From Chromobotia macracanthus (Eukaryota; Chordata; Actinopteri; Cypriniformes; Botiidae), in NCBI GenBank assembly GCA_036877525.1, contig JAZGTH010000007.1, forward strand, positions 7,811,501 through 7,875,500: a stretch of DNA of 64,000 bases. Direction: 5' to 3'. A program made the position numbers and the translations under genes. The notes beneath the pieces were generated by a model, which saw only the letters and a list, made by a program, of their open reading frames with translations, had not been told where the DNA came from and did not search any database. Positions 1 through 12,492 of this stretch are shown here, in pieces (within the stretch, counting starts at the first letter, position 1; every line of letters starts with the position of its first letter).

Positions 1-3000
1 TTAGACCACGCTTTATTTCTTCACTTACTGCCATCTTGGATGGATGAATATCATATATGCATTAACATTCCATGTTCTACAGAACAAGAGGGAACCACAA
101 TGGAGGACAAGGCTTGTAGATGTGCTGTAAAACTGACAAGCAGATGAAAATCCCTCCTTGATAAATTTGTCATACACAAGCTCGGAACATTCCATATGCA
201 AAAAGCAGTTTGGTGAATGGATGGGGATTTTGTTGACCAGACGTTCATAAATGCAAAAAAAGCAAACCCTTGTAATGCTAAGCACACCCGTGTGGTTCCT
301 CCTTTCAGAAGTTCATGCCGCACGCTATTGATGTGCTGTACAAAAGGCCTTTCAGCAAATTAACATCCATTTCATATCTTCATTTCGTGACCCAATCATT
401 TTGTTATTGAATTGCCTAAAATTGATTTTTCACCAAACTTGGTTAAAAGATGAATGGAATTATATGAGCCAATTTTGCATGCACGCAGATCAGATGGACA
501 AACCCATCTGTTACCCCCACTAGCCAAGGCAAAAGTCCCTAGACAGAGCTCTGGCCAGAACACAAAGATCTCTCCATAAAGAAGAAAGCTGCTCTGTGGG
601 CTAATATGATCTATTTCAGACCTGGTGGAACCCATCTGTTGCAGAATGTATCCACATAGGTATCACATCAATTATAAAATCTTGTTTTAGCATATGTTAA
701 CGTGCACAGCATAAACGGAAAAGAATCTAGTAGAGGATTTCAGACTGCTTCTCCAGCATGCAGTACATTAATATTATGTGTTTTACATGGTATTAGCTGG
801 TTAAATGCAACATGAAATCAAAACAAATGCTCCTGGTCTTATTCATCAACAAATGTTTGTTTTTATAATCTTTCATCAAAATATGTCCTTTTCTCACATC
901 TAAAATAATATTAACCAATCATTTTATTTTTCAACCCTTACAATCCAATTAAATATGTAAGGCTAAAACAATGTCCTGTCTAATGTTATTTCCTGTTAAA
1001 TACTTAATTACACTGACATACGTATGGCTGATACTTATCCAAAGTGATCAAAATTGTATAATAAATTTGATCAGTTTGTTTGTTGCCTGGGTACTGAACA
1101 TTTGAGTTTGGTGTTGCTTGCGCAATGTGCTACCAGTTCATCTAAAGAAACATATATTGCACTTGCTGTAAGGCCTTCATATATAAAATATTCTTTGTGC
1201 TATTTAAGCAGGGAAAGATAAAGAGAGCTGAATTTCAGCTCCAAGCAGGGGTTTGGTTTGTGTTTCTTTGTTTACATTGACTGAAGACAGTCCACATTAG
1301 GCCAAAACAAAGGCACTCCTCTTCGAAATTATTTTTCTCATCATCTATCTCCCCTGGTTCACTTCAAGCAGTGCTGGAAACCATCAATGTTCAGCCCAAA
1401 CAGAGTGCATCCCTGGTGGAAAGTCAATCAAAGTATCTCTGCAGTGCACCTAGCTTCAGCATCTCTAACTGATCATTTCCTCTCTTTTGGCCCTGACTGT
1501 GCCAAACCGAGGCTTATCAAAGCCACAGCTAATGGAAGACTGTCCACTCCTCCCTTAGGCAGCAGGTCAGCGCAAAAAAACCCAAACTGATGACATCGAA
1601 GGAAGTTTGCAGATGGAAGCCATGTAAATTGACGGCTCTTCCCCTCCCAATGCCTCTCATAGTTTTTTTGGTGGCAAATGAATTAGCAATTCAAAGTGCA
1701 GCCTGGGGGTGGCAAGTGTTTATGTGTGTGCCCAGAGTGATGAACACTCACATTTGTATCTTGTCACCACGCTGTCAGTCACTGTGCACAGGCAGGAGGT
1801 GACTTTAACTGCGGTGTTTGATGTATTTACTTAGATGCCACTCTCAGCTACAGTATATCAAACAACAGAGGCGAGTCTATGTTTTCACCTTCACAGGCGC
1901 TTTAGGTGCAAGAATATATACGTAAACCCTTCGATTAACCTGTATTTTTGTATAAATTGGTCATAAAATGCGATCTAATCTTCGACTAAGTCAAACACTA
2001 TAGACAAACAGACTGCTCAGCTGAGAAGAACATGCTTTTATTTTTTAGTGTACACTGTGTAATCTGTTCTTGTTTGTGTGTTGTTTTATTAAGTGTTTGT
2101 CTATTGTTGTGACTTACTTGAAAATTAGATATAGTTGGCTGATTTATTAAAACAAAATCCACATAATATTCACATCATTGGGTTTGTGTAATATTTCCTG
2201 TATTTGTATTCTCCACACACATCTGCTCTCATTTGACTGCAGTTTACAACAGGCATAAAATCTAACTATTAAAACCAAGAGAAAAATTTTATAGCTCAGA
2301 AATTGTTCTTTCATAGCTCTGGAGGCTTTAATACAAGACTCAGATGTTACACTGAAGCATCAGTTTTGTTTGAAATGTATCTTCTGAAATTCATTAGAGA
2401 GAATAAACACAGACATAAAGAGGCAATTGTTGGCACACAGTAACACAGCACCAATGTATACGAATGTGTAAAATAAATGCAATAATTTGGTCTTGGAAGA
2501 ATTTGATGAAAAATGTTTTTGTTCATTAAAATCTCTGATTTTTGATTGCAGACTGGTAAATTGGCTAATCAGTTTGAGACATTGTTGAAATTTCACACAC
2601 AAATCTCACAGAAGACACATTTGAGATTAGAGTAAATTTCTCAAGACAAAAAAATGAGAAGCACAAGATTTAATCAAAGATTTCCATTTGCTTTCCATTT
2701 AATCGTATTGCTGTCTAGAATAAGTATTTTTCTATGGGAAGGAGAAGATGGCAAAAGAGGAAAGTTGGATGTATTTTAAGCAAAGTTCCAAATCTACTTT
2801 AACATTATGATATTAAATCAATAATTTCAATTAGCAGATCTAGACCACACAGAACTTATGAGATGGTACTTTTCCTCTTCTCTGATCAATTGACTGTTTA
2901 AAGTGCCTTTTAAAAAATGCTACACCGATTCTAACTTAACACTGTGCTAATGATGGCCTCTCTCTGTATGACATTGATTCCCTGTCATGTTCAGAAGTGT

Positions 3001-6000
3001 AGACACTTTCTTTGGTTGCAAAACACATTACCTTATGACTGTGGGAACTTTGGCTGTATTTTACATTGGTCTGGTATGTCTCAGTTTATCTTTAAATAGA
3101 TTTTGCAATGTGATCTTGCAGTAAATCAGTGTGTTGGTTCTAAAATTTCATGAAATTTTGTTGCAAATTACTGGAATCACCACCATGCTGTGAAAGTTCA
3201 TGTCCCAAAAATCTGTGTTGTGGTTTTAATGCCACATCCCTTTTGATTTTCAGCTTATGAGCTCTTACATTCCCCAATAAATTAAAGAAGACAGTTTTGG
3301 TTTCAGCATGGTTAGTGTAAGGAGTAGTCAGGTGTTCAATACCATTTGCTCACATCTTGCATTTGTGCGGTGTTGTGTGAAGGTGCGTTCAATCACAGAT
3401 CCAGTTTTGACCACTGGGGGCAGTTTGAAAATTTAGAAAGCAGAGACAGATTATAGCAGATGTAAAAGTCATACTTCTTTTGCTGATTTCCAGTGAGATC
3501 AGTCTAGCCTGTGCATAGCTTTACTTGTGAGCCATCACTCTGTGGCAACTTTGGACCATTCTGGTGGTGCTCTGGCCTTCAGCAAACCAATGTCACTAGA
3601 AACGCCACAGGGAAGAAAGGAGCATGTTCAGTTGAATGACCTCTCCCAGAGCAACCAGAGCAGACACACACGCTCGTACATTTGCTTAGAACCCAGTCCC
3701 GCATCATTCTGAATCACGCAGGGCCACATTGTAGCTTACAGCCAGATATCCTGGCTAGTCTGTTTTCCCTGTTTGTAGTATATTAAACTGGCCCTTTGTG
3801 TGGCACACTGTTGATGTTGGTTTAGATGTATAAGATAATGTCAGTGTCAAAGAGTATAGACGTGTTCGGTTTGATTTATCTATTTTATGACAGTTTTCTA
3901 CACCTGACAGAAATATTAGATTTACTTGGTAGTAAACAGACCCCACTGCAGTCTTTTTTATTTGAATCTTTTTTATAGTCTGTGAAATCAAAAAGAAATA
4001 AAAGACTTTGTTTTCAAAAGGATAACAAAATGCAATTTACTCAGTAAAAACAGCTTTGTTGCTACAGCGATGAGAAAAATAAGAGAGCTCTCCAAACACT
4101 GCTGACAAAAGGTAACATAGCTCATTGACAGTGTAAAGATGGCAACAATAGAGTCCTCCAAAATACTGGATGTGCTGCTTTCCAGCAACATGGTTGTTAT
4201 TGGCAACTGCAGAGTTGTAGTAACAGTGAAAAATGTGCTGCAGGGCTTGTGTGTTACTCCATACTGTATTGCATACTGTATTGTGGGAACAGGTCTTTAA
4301 TAGGAACTGAGGGGGTCAAACAGTATCATTGACATTCTTTATGTCTGTCTTATACCAAAGGGTGTCTGTGAATCAATTTTACTGGGTAATGTTAAAGAGA
4401 TTTTGACATTTTAGCTTGCTTTGACCTTGCTTCCCTTGTAAATTATTGAAAATGTGTTTTATAAGTTATAATTTATGTTGGTTTTAATAACCTTGAGCAG
4501 TTTTCTAGTTACTAGATCGGTGTTCTTGCTGGTTTAACAACTGCAAAACAAAACACAGGAATGAAGCTCACAAGCTCTTTATAAGAGAAATAATTCTAAA
4601 AAAAATATTTAAATTTGACTCATTATAAAAGTAGATCCCCACCTACAACAGATAAAATCTGTAAAATCTGTGTCAGTCTGGTGTTTTACGAGGGGGAAAA
4701 CTACATTTGTTCTGTTCATGTTTTGATATATTTGTTCATTATTATGTATAGGACCTGGCAGTGGGTGGTTTTTAATGACATGTAGTGTGAATTCGACTGA
4801 TTGGTTGTCAGTGTGAGAATCATACCTCTCACAGGTGTGGGTGGGCTGTCTGGTTTTATAATCATAATACATGTGAAACTGATAATTATGAGCTGTTTGC
4901 ATTTGGTCGTAATGGAGTCAAATATTATAATTGTATGCACCATAATGTTGTAGTTTGCATTTGTTTCCACTAAGGGTAGTACTGCTGTTCAATTTAGAAT
5001 TTAATTAGAGATTGTTGATCCTCCCATGACCTTTTGAATGTAACAGAATTTACATTTTTTTGTGACTTTAAGTTTGAATTTAAGTTTGTGACTTCTTTTT
5101 TAATGCTTTACTATTTTCGATATTAGATAAATAGATAGACAGACAGACATTGTTATCATTTTAGATACGTACTTTGCTTTGATTAAGACCTATTGTACTG
5201 TATCTTTGATCTCACTCATCATATTTTTTATTCTTACACAGCAGCTTTTTGGTGGATTTCTGACCCTAATTATTCAAATATGATGCTAATCCCCCAAAAT
5301 CCTCTGGCTTGTGGTGTTGAATGAGGGTCATGAAGAGGCTAATCATTGGATGAGTGGTAGTTAACATCTCTTGCTGATGTGATTTTGGTGAGCTGTTGTT
5401 TGGACTTCTGCACCTGGTAATTATTGCATGTCCTCTTGGTTGGTTAGATGATTTCTTTGTGTTTTCATAGGTCAAGAGCATCTGTGTTGTTCACCTTTTG
5501 AGGCATAAAAGAACTCAGCTGCAAACACAATAATCCTGAATTGAAATAACAGAGCCAATTTTTCGCATGAAAAAATCAATGGCCTCTGTATTGATATTTT
5601 TAAAAATGGTGTCTTAACTCTCAGGGGGCGCTTTCAAATGTTGAGCTTTTGAATTGACTCAAATACCATAAGCAAGGCTGTGTATTCATTTCTCATAGAG
5701 AAGACCATGTGGGGAAATTACCTCCATAGTAATACAGTAGATGTTTTCCTAAAAGGCTTTTATATTTCAGTTTTGTTATAATACACTGTAGCATGTTTGA
5801 AGTCTCCCTTTAGTTTTGAGTGTAGCATCACTAAATGCATGTTAATGTGGCTTATTGCATTGCATGCTGTTATTCAGACCTGTTGTGCGCATTTAATGTG
5901 CTTCAGTCTAATTTGCCTCAATTTTCTTGAAAATTATATTCAGTTGGATTGCCAGTAGCTCTTTATATTTTCCCTTTTATGTTCCTGCACCATTTTATTC

Positions 6001-7202
6001 ATTAAACATTATTAATTAAACAAATTTGTTTTTACACCATTTAATCATGCATTCTGTGTGAATAATTCACAATACACATTACCCGAAAGGTCTGAAGTAT
6101 AATACAGTCTTATAAAATGTAAGCCGTTGGGCTTATAAACACATCCCATGAATTAAAACAGGAATCCTGCTAATGCCGCAGATTGTAAGACACTCACAGC
6201 GCTGCGTGCTGGTGGTCACAGGCCCTGTGACCCGACTCTCTTATCGGCTGTAATGCACAGCAGGTGAAAATGTGTGACTATGCATAAGCAAGGTGGCGAC
6301 ATCATCTGTATTACAGAATATGGGCCTCCTGGGCACTTTTGATATTGTCGTGAACATAATGAGGTAATTTAAGAAAAGCCAGCCTGTGAGACAGATAAAG
6401 AGCACATCACAAACATACCTGACCTTTACTGGTGAGGTAGAACAGATCACTGTACTGTTTCATGACGTTTCCGACCTGCAGCAGCCGCGTGTGCCTTGGC
6501 AACCTGATGGCCATTTTACAACAGCTGCCTACTGAGTACATGATCTCCTCTCAATGATTTATATTGGACAATGTGGATTCTGGTCAAGATGGGTCTTCCT
6601 GGGGCAGATGGAGCTTTTTTTAGCCCTGTTTATACATGGTATGATGGTAGACAGTCGGATTTCAGTGGATTTCAATGGGAGGGTGTCTTATAAAAAATGA
6701 AATTGTTCAATAAAAACCAAACTTCTCCCAAACATACTTCTTTAATCCTAGCAAATCATGTGATGATTTGAGCAGAAATCTCTGATATTTTAGAAGAGCA
6801 ATGTACATTTATTACTTTAGTTGCTAGTGTTCAGGCCACTGACAGGCCGAACACTTCTAAGAACAGTAAGAAGCAGTTACAGTTACAGTATTTCCATATG
6901 AGCTCTGCATGGCACCATTAACCGTGTTGAATTGCACTGGTAGAATGTATGTGGTGACATTGCCTTTTAAGATTGGTCACTTGTATGCTGCCTGGCTATC
7001 AGTTTCGCTTGTAGTTTATTTCAGTGAAGTTTTTTTCTTGTTATTTACCAGAGTAAAGATCAGGTAAAAATAGTCGTAAAAACAAAATAATCTGATCATT
7101 CAATGTAACATGGTCACTATTTTCATACCATCTCTTAACACTTACGTTACTAAAGCAACGACTGACTGTATGTGCCGTACAGTGGAAAATAAAACCATAT
7201 CC

Positions 7203-7221
7203 ATACCGGCCAGGCCGGTAT
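7203..7221. repeat. Perfect 9+1+9 palindrome ATACCGGCC/GGCCGGTAT
   Basis: The 19 bases read identically on both strands apart from the central base, and they are GC-rich in AT-rich surroundings. Function unknown. Confidence 0.7.
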
Positions 7222-8346
7222 CAGCACAGAATGAAATGGTTAAGCAACAAATATAGTTTGGCCCAACAGTGGAAAAGTGACTTTTGGAAATGTGTTCTTC
7301 ACAGGAACTGTGTCACTGTATGTTGATATTCTGATATTAAGTCTTGTGCATATATATATGTTTTTTTCTTTATTTGCATACAAAGCAGCAATTAGTATTT
7401 TTTAAGTATTTGTTTAAGCATAACAGTTTGTTGTCCAGGATCCATCAGAACATTTTACTTTTACACTGCAAATGTGATGTTGTACCATATATGTGTGACA
7501 GCCTCTGAAAATGGTTTAAATTATTGGATAATAAAACATTTTGGACCCCATTTCCACCCGCATTTAGTGTTGTCGCCCTGTGACTGGATCACCCGAGACG
7601 GTTCTTAATACTGGGTGTATATGGGGCCTTTGTAAGTTGCTAACACTACATGTAGTCATGGTAGGCGTGCAAGGTGGCAGAGCAGTGCTGGCCTCCCTGG
7701 GGTGATAATAGGGCTACAGCAGCTGCATCTATATGCCCTAATATGCAGGATGTGTGTATAGTGGCAGCACTCAGTGACACTCAGAATGGTGGAGATGTAA
7801 ATGACTTGAGCCCCAAGGGAAGATTCCTTTAAGTGTGCCTGGGCTCTGTGTAACAGCATGAGCCTGCTGCACCACGGTCGTCCCCTTCATCCTACTGTGT
7901 ACACATGATCCATTACATACTCTACAACTCACACAGCATGTACCTTAAATTAGCCATCTGCTGCCTGTAATGACTAACTGGCTGAGAAGGAATCCAGCAT
8001 GCTCAGAGATGTAGAACTTTAAATAGTGATTTAGATACCTATTTGCCCTTTTTACCTCTTTTATTAAAGGTACAGTGTAGAGATGACAGGAAACGGACCC
8101 TGATGGGCTCACCAAATCACAGCAAACTGGATTCGTCCATGTGCGCAGCCCAACTCAACATGCCAGAACATATACAATAACCACTAGGTCAAGGCTCCAT
8201 AGCTTTAATAAATTTCTTTGAACTATTAAAACAATTAATTAAAAGCATTTATTATTTATTTTATTATTATTATTTAAACATGTTAAAAATAAAATATGTT
8301 TGCTTCAGAAGCCAAATCTTCTGAAGCAAAGGATAAAGACTTTATT

Positions 8347-8369
8347 TTTGTTTGTTTGTTTGTTTGTTT
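8347..8369. repeat. (TTTG)n microsatellite
   Basis: Five to six TTTG/GTTT units in AT-rich DNA. Confidence 0.85.
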
Positions 8370-11101
8370 AATTTGTTTTATTACTTTACCTTTTGTTACT
8401 TCGATGGATTTTTTTTAATGTTTAGAATATTATGCGATTTTGCTTATGACGTAAATGCATATTAAGTATGTTTAGATAAGTTTACTGGCAAACAAGACAA
8501 TAATACTGAATAATATTATTTGTATATGTGCAAACAGGATAAAGCTGGAAGCCAAGATAAACTCACATGCTCTCTATAAAACTAATGAGATAGTTTGAAC
8601 CATGAAAGCATTTCATTTCTATACCTTGTTGTTCATTCATGCACATACGTGATTATTAAATTAAATCTTACAAGCTTCATTAAACGTTTTAGACTAAAAT
8701 AAACTCAAAGGTTGAAGCCCTGTCAAGACAATGAAATAGAAATTTATAAATTAAGTGACCCAAAGTGTTTATAGCTATTATTATTATAGACCATTTCACT
8801 CCTCCTCAGAAAAACCCCTGACAACTACTTGCATATTGTTTCCATGGCAAGCTCAACATTACACCATATTATTAATTTTCATCCATATTATTCCTGACCA
8901 TTGAAATCTAATTAAATCCCTAAATAAACTAAACATTTTAGGACAATTTAAAATTAGTTATTTATTATTATACTTAAGTTATACTTTGTAACCATTAACT
9001 TTTTTATAATTATTTTTAGTAAATATCTAACTATTCTGCTAATTCACTAATAAAATGTCCAACTTTTTTGTGACTTAGATCATGTTCATTCCTTTGTATA
9101 TATGGTCAGATTTCCCAGCTATCCAATACACAAGGCAATTTTTTGACAAGACAACATTTTCAAATCATACTCTTACATACATCATATTTTGCACAAACTT
9201 GTGGATTTCATGCCAGTCAGCAAAAACAGAAGCATTTTTATTACTGATATTATACTGTATGTAACATTGTATATTAGTGTATGCAGTAATTTTGTAATAC
9301 AAATCGTAAACTTCTCCTCTGCAGAGATGCTCCACCAGATGAGTTACACGTATCTCTATTTAAAAGTTATGAGTCAGATTTAGATCAGTCAGATTTATTA
9401 TATTTATCCCATCACAGATTTATTTCATATCCCATCATGTAGACTCTCAGTACTGTATTTCATCCCACCTGGCTTGAGGCAGCAGATTAGGAATGTCATT
9501 TTTAAAAGTGTGACTGTGTTTGTGGATATATGACCTGTGATTGGGCTGCTGTGTGGATGAGGTTGAAGAGAGAATCAAGGAGATCTGTGCTTGGGCCAAG
9601 TGGACGCAGAGAATATAAAGCATCACTGTTGTGGCTGCCATTGACATGGTAATAAACCACCTCCCCCACCTCTCTCAGTGGACGGGCATCTTTAAACAGC
9701 GACTCTATGCCAGCCGCCCCTCAATGGCGCCTAAGCCTTTGTCTCTCTAACCAAGCTGATTTTGAAACATTGCATCACATCAAAGGGATATTTGCCCCTC
9801 TTACGTGAGGCAGAACAAATGTCACAATGATGAAGGTGGAGACGATAATACTGCATAATCTCTGCCCTCCTGTTCGCCTGCTATTGAACGAGAGTGATAC
9901 CTGATTAATGACCCACTCTCCGGTAGAGACTCTCACCTGGTGAAGGGTTTTTGTTTTAGAGAGAGCCAATGCACAGGGTGTGTGTTCATGGTTTGGGATG
10001 CAGTATGTTCTGTTCCTAACCATGCTTTAAGTGTCTTCAGTATTTGAAACAATTCGGTGAAACAATTTTAAAATTGTAACTGAATTTTGAATTTTTCATT
10101 AGGGTTACTGTAGCTTTATGGGTAGAAATAAGATTATGGACCTGGTATACTCCTGGTGAAGTTTATCTTTGTTCTTCTTTGTAATTTTAGAGTAGCTTTT
10201 GTTATGTGATGCACTTAGCAGAGAAATGAACTGTAAACTGCAGTCACACTAGTTAAAATTTGGCGGAGACCGCTGCAAACATGGGTGGCAACTGGATATG
10301 ATATCACGTGCTACAGTATAGTTTTATATCACACATAATGGATTCTGGCGTTCTTGCATTGTTATTGTTGTTTCTGTTATTTTAAAGTTACATTGGAAGA
10401 AAATGTGAGTGTGCGATACTGCAATTGTTGGCATCAATGGTCAATAGAATGAAAAGTCTAGTGTGACCGCACCTTAAGATGTTTTCGTCTAGGCAGGTGG
10501 AGCCCCAGGTCACGCCTATAATGTCATTGTTTTAGATGAATGGCAGTTAGATGTTTAACAGACAGTATGAAATTTTGCTGAAGGTTTTTGCTGGTGAACT
10601 TTTTTTAGCCACCAACAAGAAGCCAAAACACCTTAATTTGTCCAGATTTTCTTCAAGTAAATTTGAAGAATGAACAGCTGTGACATTATTTTAATGTGTA
10701 TCAAGGGCTTCAAATGAATACAGGGTATGAATTTTGCATGGAAAACCCACAAGATGTTTTCCAGAACACAAGTTACCACTTAATATAAAGTTTAGCCCTG
10801 TTCCCTTCTCTTATCATGAACACACCAGAGGATTAAAGATACAATGATATTATGGATTTCAAATGTAAAGATATGGTAACATGAGACTTCCGTAACTCCA
10901 GGAATCATGTAAATGTAGTTCTTTGGAAGCTTTAAGGCCCTGGCTGGTTTGCAAATCTGATAAATGCATTAAGGCGCATGTTTCCCTTCAATCTGTTTGG
11001 CGCAGTGTTGACTTTGAACACCTGTTTCTTATGGATCTAATTTCATTTTGACTGTAATGCAGCTGGGAAGAGAGAGCTTATCTAAATAGAGCTGAGGGTA
11101 T

Positions 11102-11124
11102 CACACACACACACACACACACAC
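11102..11124. repeat. (CA)n microsatellite
   Basis: About eleven uninterrupted CA units. Confidence 0.9.
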
Positions 11125-12384
11125 AAATACACAGAGATTACTGAAGCTGATTCAAAGATACTGCACTTTTGAGTTTCAGCCCATAAGAGAAACTTCCAAA
11201 GGTCAGCTAAAAGTAGAACATGAAATTATACATTTGATTTATGTCTGAGAACATTTGCGTTGCCAAATTTCTAAACTAAATATCTAAAGACATAATTTAA
11301 GCTTCCATAATGCACAGCACTCAGAGATCACACAGAAAAACCTCAACAGTACGCCTTTAATAGCCATGTGCCATATGGCTGTGTGTGTTTAGCTAATTGG
11401 ACAGCGAAATACTGGTGTGGCTCGCTAGATCATTACTAACTCGTAAACTCAGGAGGAAAGTTCTTGTGTCACAAAGCAGACGAAATAATAATGTAATACA
11501 TTGACCTTTTCCATGGCCCCTTTTAAAGGCAAGGCTCTGCTGACAAGTGCTAATTAACATTTGCTTGCACTGGCTGGTGTGTTTGGCCAGTGGATCTGTG
11601 AACAGTGAGAGACATTGAAATGCCTTGAGAGTACGAGCGCAAGTCTCCAACCCCCCCTCGGTCTATAACATTGACCAGCTGCTGCAGTGGAGAATATAAA
11701 TAGTCTGTCTATTCTAATATAAACAATAAGCATGTTCTTTCTCATCTTTACAGTAATTCTAAATGGAGACCACATGCAGGTTTGAGCCACCCTGCAAAAG
11801 TTCAACAGCCAAATAATCACTAGTGTTTATTCTTTGCCTGTTTCAACACCCTTTTACTTGTTTCTTTGGTGTTAATACTTTGGTGTTTACCTATTGCTTC
11901 TGTGCTGATATTTGCAAAATAATTTAGTGAAATATGTTTCTGAGTTTAACCTGTTTCTAAATTAGATTATTTACATCTGTTTGTCATCTCAAAACACTGT
12001 TCATTTGGTTAACATGATTGGATTAAGCATTATAGTAAATCAAATTCAATTCCGAACTGAAATGGACATTGGAAATTTTGACTGCAGATGTGCAGATAAA
12101 AAATTGGATTGAAACATGTACAGCTGAATACCCTCAGCCACAACGGTGTGTATTAGTGTCATTTTTGCACCGCTTGCAAAAGCAATGACTTTTGTTGTTT
12201 TCTAACAGGTGTATTGAATGCTCTCCATTGGTCAGTCAAACCAATAAGTCCCGCCCCAATTTTGTGTCCTAATTGGTAAAACCAGTGTTTGTTGTGTTGG
12301 GCTGATTGTAATGCTTACACAAACAAAGCAGTGTTATCCTGAGGATAACATTTTCAATTTTTAATTTTTTTGTGCAAATGCAGG

Positions 12385-12492
12385 GGGTTGTGATTATGTG
12401 CTCCCTTGACAACTGTAAGATAAAATATAGATTTAACACATAAATCCATATTTTATCTCACGTTTTATCAAGGGAGCAGATAATCACAACCC
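12385..12492. repeat. Long inverted repeat (hairpin), arms 50/51 bp, 7-bp loop
   Basis: The left arm 12385-12434 is complementary to the right arm 12442-12492 with only a few mismatches and one single-base offset. The loop is AACACAT. Outermost bases GGGTTGTGATTAT pair with ATAATCACAACCC. There is no protein-coding content. It could be a very short MITE/foldback element or a transcribed hairpin. No known family was recognised. Confidence 0.85.

Larger units (their letters stand above)
1..12384 (+). other. Non-coding; presumed asic4 intron 1 (first part)
   Basis: No open frame here looks like a protein and no set of family-like exons was seen on either strand. The stretch is AT-rich with short simple repeats: GATA/GACA-type near 5126-5150, (TTTG)n at 8347-8369 and (AC)n at 11102-11124. 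A perfect GC-rich palindrome lies at 7203-7221. AGGGGGCGCT near 5625-5635 is half of a CTCF-like motif. The intron assignment rests on the missing asic4 first exon; part of the stretch could be intergenic. Confidence 0.5.

Noticed and set aside
3411..3423. CCACTGGGGGCAG as a CTCF site
   Set aside because: It lacks one base of the core spacing, so the match is poor.
6255..6300. GCATAGTCACA (minus strand), reminiscent of miR-153
   Set aside because: The match is only about 11 bases, the rest of the mature sequence differs, and no precursor hairpin is visible.
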